A DNA stretch of 64,000 nt from Ampelocalamus luodianensis (taxonomy: Eukaryota; Streptophyta; Magnoliopsida; Poales; Poaceae): the NCBI GenBank assembly GCA_036346255.1, contig JAYEVH010000336.1, forward strand, positions 124,001-188,000. The letters run 5' to 3'. Below are positions 59,592 through 64,000 of this stretch, in pieces (within the stretch, counting starts at the first letter, position 1; each line of letters begins with the position of its first letter). Both the position numbers and the translations under genes were made by a program. Under the pieces are notes generated by a model that worked only from the letters and a program-made list of their open reading frames with translations, made no database searches and was not told where the DNA came from.

Positions 59592-62500
59592 ATTTCTCCT
59601 GAGTTTGCTAGGTGCGTACCATCAATACAAATTTATCAAGTATATATTGTTACTACAATTTAAAAGGTGTTCTTGAGCAAACCTGTTAGTGATATGTCTC
59701 TAAGAGACAACCATAGAGATGGTTGTATCACGTCTGTGTTTATGAATTATAGAATAAATGTTATTATGTTTTTGGATGAATTATCATTTATAATGATTAG
59801 CAAATATGTGACTTATTGGTGAAGCTCTTTATTTGTTGTATGATATCATTCTAAAAGGATCTCTGATCGCACGTCACTAGTCGGGACACTAGTAACTTAT
59901 AGACCAAGATATATATATTGATTGATGACCATGTTTCACTAGTCGAGATATGGGGATATTGAATCAATAGTGTGAACACATGTTAGAGAACAAGATGTTG
60001 GATTGACTCATCTTGAGACGCTTATTGAGATTGTTATGTTTCTATGTGTCATCAGTTGGTCTCAAGCAATGATGATGTATAATCCTTAGACCTAAGATCA
60101 GCATGGTTTCCTACATGTGTAACAATACACTTAGGGGTTACCAAATGCTACTCTATAACAAGGTAGTTATAAAGGTCGCTGGTATGCTATAAAACATGTA
60201 GGAGATATGACTGCCTGGATATGAGTTTTGCCCTCCTAGCATAACATCGAGATTGTAACACCTCCGCCCAACATCGCCAAGAATGTTACATAAATCATTC
60301 TTGCTAACAATTTAAACCATAATTATCAATAATTTCAGCAAGCAATGCGTGGAATAAAAACCCACAATGGGTCACATAACAACCAACATAATAATATAAA
60401 TGCATAAAGGATTAACTTTCACATATTGGAACCACGCACCCAAGAACACTTGGTCACCCACGCTCGAAACGCCGAGTCACACACGAGAAACACTTGGGTC
60501 ACACGTGCCCGAGAAATGCCTGAAACTAATGTTCATTTGTAACACCCTAGCCCAAAATCCGCCTAATGCCCAGACCACCATGGGGGCGAACCCGCACACA
60601 CATAACACCCCACTTACACTTTTATCATTGCTTCGTGTAAAAGGGTTAACCTAGAGGTGCTACAATTGGACCCAACAGACATTATATACTACTACAACCC
60701 ACTTTAGACAAACAATCTGGGACAAATGCCAGCACACAACTCCACATGGGCCGCACTACGAGTAGGTCGAAGTATTACGAGATATCTCTAGGCCCTCGAT
60801 GTGATGGGATAAAGAAGTGCATGGTCGTGTCACAAGTGGTTGAAGAGTCGACTGCACGGTTATCCATCACTCGATCGAGAAAAGATGAACATCCATGGAT
60901 TACATATATCTCACTTGGAATTCGATCAGATATCATGAGGCAATTGGAGAATACGGAAGTGGGTCATTTAGTCTGACAAGATACGAACTGGTCGTGTCGG
61001 GATATAGACTGGTCGTGAGCTGGTCATACATGATCACAAATTGGTCGGCAAACTATTCGTAAGGTGTTACAAACTAATCGTGGCCAGATTCAAACAGTTC
61101 ATAAGAAGTTACGAATTGGTCGTGGTGATGAGGACCTGGTTGCAGATCATATTGCTACTCGCATTCCATATGCGGAATGCATATACGCCTATTATATCCT
61201 ATTGTATCAAGATGATGAAGTATATGGCCAAGAAGAGCGAGAAGACCGGATGCACTCGCCTTTAGTATGGGCACCAGAGCTCGGTTTGAGGTATTGCTAG
61301 GGAATCAAGTGGTCTTGGAACAACGAATGGCTTCGCACACACGAGGTGAGCTTTGGACAAGAGGGCAACAACACTTATTAGTACACGTAGCAATCCAATG
61401 CTACTCCATAAGCCATGCTCTCATGTGTTGACGGCATGTGGCCTCATCAAGATGGACTCCACATGATACGTGTCGCTTCTTCATGAAGAAAAGTGTGGCT
61501 CGGACTTGGAGCGGGAGATCCGTATTCGTGTTGTTGGTAACTTCATACAGACAATGTGCAAAATAGGATATGGGTCCCGATTTGGACTTAGTGAAGGGTT
61601 GCAAGGGCCATCGACAGACTCATCATATCCAAAACGACATGGACTAGTACGAAGACAGAGGCCCTATGAAGAGGTTTATCATTTGCGGAGATAACAGCAT
61701 AGGAAGAACAAGTGCAAAGCATAATGGGTCTCAAGATCACGACGGCATGGCTAATGGTGGTCGGGAGAGACTGTCTAGGAGGTCATGGAGGCGACATGTT
61801 GCGATCACGGTTAGAGTTGCTACCGATATGCTAATACGCTTTGTGCCCATGTTAGGAGTGCTTTGTTCTTATCGTCGTGGTCAATTTGTGTAATCCATTT
61901 TAGGTTGTATCCTACTTGTTTCAACTACCTTTACCTTAAATATGTTGCAACTTAATTTGATATGTTGTAAACCCGACTATTAAATTTCGTAGAAACTAAA
62001 ACAGTTTATTTAAATTATTTTTAAAACTATGCTCACGCATTCTAGCCCCGCGATCGTGTCTGATGAGCCTCGGTCACGCCACCACCACGAGTGAGGCACG
62101 TGGCTCACCTAAGGCCTCGCCAGTTCGGCAGACTACTGGGCCTCCCGTGACCTAATCGATGGCCCATTGGGTGATTGAGCCTAGTCACTCGGTGAGCCAT
62201 CAAACGAGGGTTATTTTTGCAAAAATAAAGTGTGGATTATTTTAAAAACAATTAAAATGGCCTACTTGGAAAAAAATCGTTAAAATAAATGGAGTCTCCA
62301 TTGCAAAAGAGTCCATCTATCTACCACCCTACTATTAGACCTGCTCAAACGTCGGGCCGGTCAGCCGGCCGCCTCGCAAAAGCCCTGATAAAACACGAGC
62401 CCGAGTCGAAATGAGGCCCGCTGTGCATTTTTCACCCGCGCCACCGACACAAAATCCGAAGCCGGTGTTTACATGCATGATACATATTACATAATGACGA

Positions 62501-62810
62501 TTGAATGCCGAGGCAACAGGAAAGAGTATAAATTGCGAATCCATCTATAAGGTTGCAATTTCGCATGTCATATCTCTAAACACAACCACATTGCTATGCA
62601 AATTCTCTTATATGCGATCGTAATGACGAATGGTAGTCGTGAGCGAGCCTTGCACTCGATCCGTGATGCGTCAATCATCTTCCCACTCACCTACCCGCCA
62701 AGGATGCCCTGACGTCGCGCACGCCCGAGGCGGGATCTCCGCAGGCGGTGGTGGTGTGGGAAATGGTGATCCATCGCGGGTGAGGAGTTAGGAGGCTCGT
62801 TGTCTACCCG
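59592..62810. other. Non-coding repeat DNA, unit 2
   Basis: Copy of 45682-48967, with TGTAACACCTCCGCCC at 60256 and TGTAACACCCTAGCCC near 60537. No gene supported. Confidence 0.4.
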
Positions 62811-63650
62811 ATGTCGACGCGAACCATCTATGGAGATGGGGCTCTCTTGATGAAGGTGAACCTACAAGCACAAGGCCTGTGGAGGCGATCGTCCCGACAA
62901 TGGTGACTATCTAGGACAACAGGATGGCGTTGTCCGCCATACTCTAGGCCGTCCCGCCGAGATGCTATCTATGCTTGCCATCAAGAACACCGCCAAGGAC
63001 GCATGGGACACCATCAAGACATTGCGCATGGGCATCCAAGCGTGTATGCGAAGGTGAAGGCACGACATTACGCAAAGAATTTGACGCGATCAAATTCAAG
63101 AACGCGAGTCGGTGGATGACTTTGCAATACGGCTCATCCGCCTAGTCAACAACTTGGAGATACTCGGGATAAGATTGAGGAAAACGTGTTGTTAAAAATT
63201 CCTTCGTGTCATCCCGCCGAGGTATTCTCGGTAGTGATCTCAATTGAGACGCCGTTGACTTGCAAACACTCGATGGAAGAGCTCACGGACGACGTAAGGC
63301 CATAGAAGAGCGCTATGCAAGACAACACCGACGACGCCATGCGACACCGCTCCTCACAGGAGGAGTGGCTTGCACGCATGAAGCGGCGCAAGCATGGCCG
63401 GGCTTGTTTGGCGGATAGAAGTTCCGGCGGTGGCGTGCGCTTTCACAAGGAATCGTCGGAGGAGGACGGTCGTGGCTCATCAAGAAGTGCGAGCATGGAC
63501 GCAGCGTGGCGAAGCGCAGAGGAGGACGCAAGACCGGGCTAGGCAAGACGATGGTGGCAGATCCGTGATAAGTCACATGTTAAGTGTTTTGAATGTGACA
63601 AATACAAGCACTATGCGCCTGAGTGCCGTGATCGAGAGGATGTTGATTGA
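62811..63650 (+). pseudogene. Copia gag remnant, unit 2
   Basis: Copy of 48968-49790. Here the zinc knuckle is complete, CFECDKYKHYAPEC (63584-63626), followed by RDREDVD and TGA at 63648-63650. The upstream frame is still broken by several indels. Confidence 0.8.
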
Positions 63651-64000
63651 AATTTATTTTATACCAAGTCGGTAACAACATACCGCTCGCATTGGTAGAA
63701 CAGGTGTAGGGTGGAGTCGCAGGATGAGTTCTTGCGTGTCTATAACAAAAGAAAGATCTTGATGAAAGTGAAAAATCTCCAACCGGTTGTACAAAATTTT
63801 CTTGAAAACATGCAAGCCGGTTTGTGAAGGATACCGAGGAGCCGGAGTGGAACTAGAGTATTAAACTAGGATATGGCGGGACCCAAGAGTACCACGCAAT
63901 TGGCACAGATGAGTAGGCGGAGCCTCGAGAGGTCCAGATGACGCGCAGGACGCTGTGGGAGACGGCATGAAGGACACGGTGTACACACAGCTGGAGGCGG
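63651..64000 (+). other. Start of the unassigned ORF region, unit 2
   Basis: Copy of about 49790-50147. It ends inside the ORF that begins at 50084 in unit 1. Confidence 0.5.

Larger units (their letters stand above)
50638..64000. repeat. Tandem duplication, unit 2 (cut by the window end)
   Basis: Begins at AAATCGAT inside the LTR and follows unit 1 in order to the window end, where base 64000 corresponds to 50147. The offset falls from 13,961 to 13,853, so unit 2 has lost about 108 bases net through small indels. Confidence 0.85.

Overview
The window is plant nuclear DNA, most probably from a grass. It contains no bacterial operons. It holds SIRE/Maximus-type Ty1/copia elements, Ty3/gypsy elements with long LTRs, a Tat-type gypsy pol with an antisense gene, MITEs and one wall-associated kinase (WAK)-like locus with plant introns. 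The species cannot be fixed from the sequence. Almost everything is transposable-element DNA, nested several layers deep, and nearly every coding region is broken by short indels.

Left part (1-15.6 kb): a minus-strand ORF remnant runs off the left edge. It is followed by a probable solo gypsy LTR (662-15613, minus) that is split by a full-length SIRE/Maximus-like copia element (795-12416, minus). The copia element has 1.94 and 1.97 kb LTRs, a PBS, a PPT, decayed gag-pol and a perfect 5-bp target duplication, GATCC.

Middle (15.6-29 kb): a 5'-truncated Ty3/gypsy element of Tat type lies on the minus strand, with protease, RT, RNase H and integrase in that order from 29.0 down to 25.4 kb. Downstream of integrase, in the element's own sense, are two arrays of hairpin-rich tandem repeats. 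Beyond them lies a multi-exon gene in antisense orientation (17.5-20.25 kb, plus strand), then LTR-like DNA. A second solo LTR of the same family as the first (20626-24195) has jumped into the hairpin array.

WAK locus (29.5-35.04 kb, plus): this is the only recognisable host gene. It has galacturonan-binding, EGF-like and non-RD kinase modules, at least two introns that splice in phase, and several frameshifts, so it is called a probable pseudogene.

Right part (35.4-64 kb): a PIF/Harbinger-like element with TTA target sites holds a gag-only, non-autonomous copia element. About 14 kb, from inside that element's left LTR to 50637, is then repeated head to tail from 50638 to the window end. The two units differ mainly by small indels, many at CTG/CAG sites, apart from a short island of dense substitutions. 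The repeated unit also carries a covarying hairpin array, a small MITE, a copia gag remnant and an unassigned ORF with two TAG codons.
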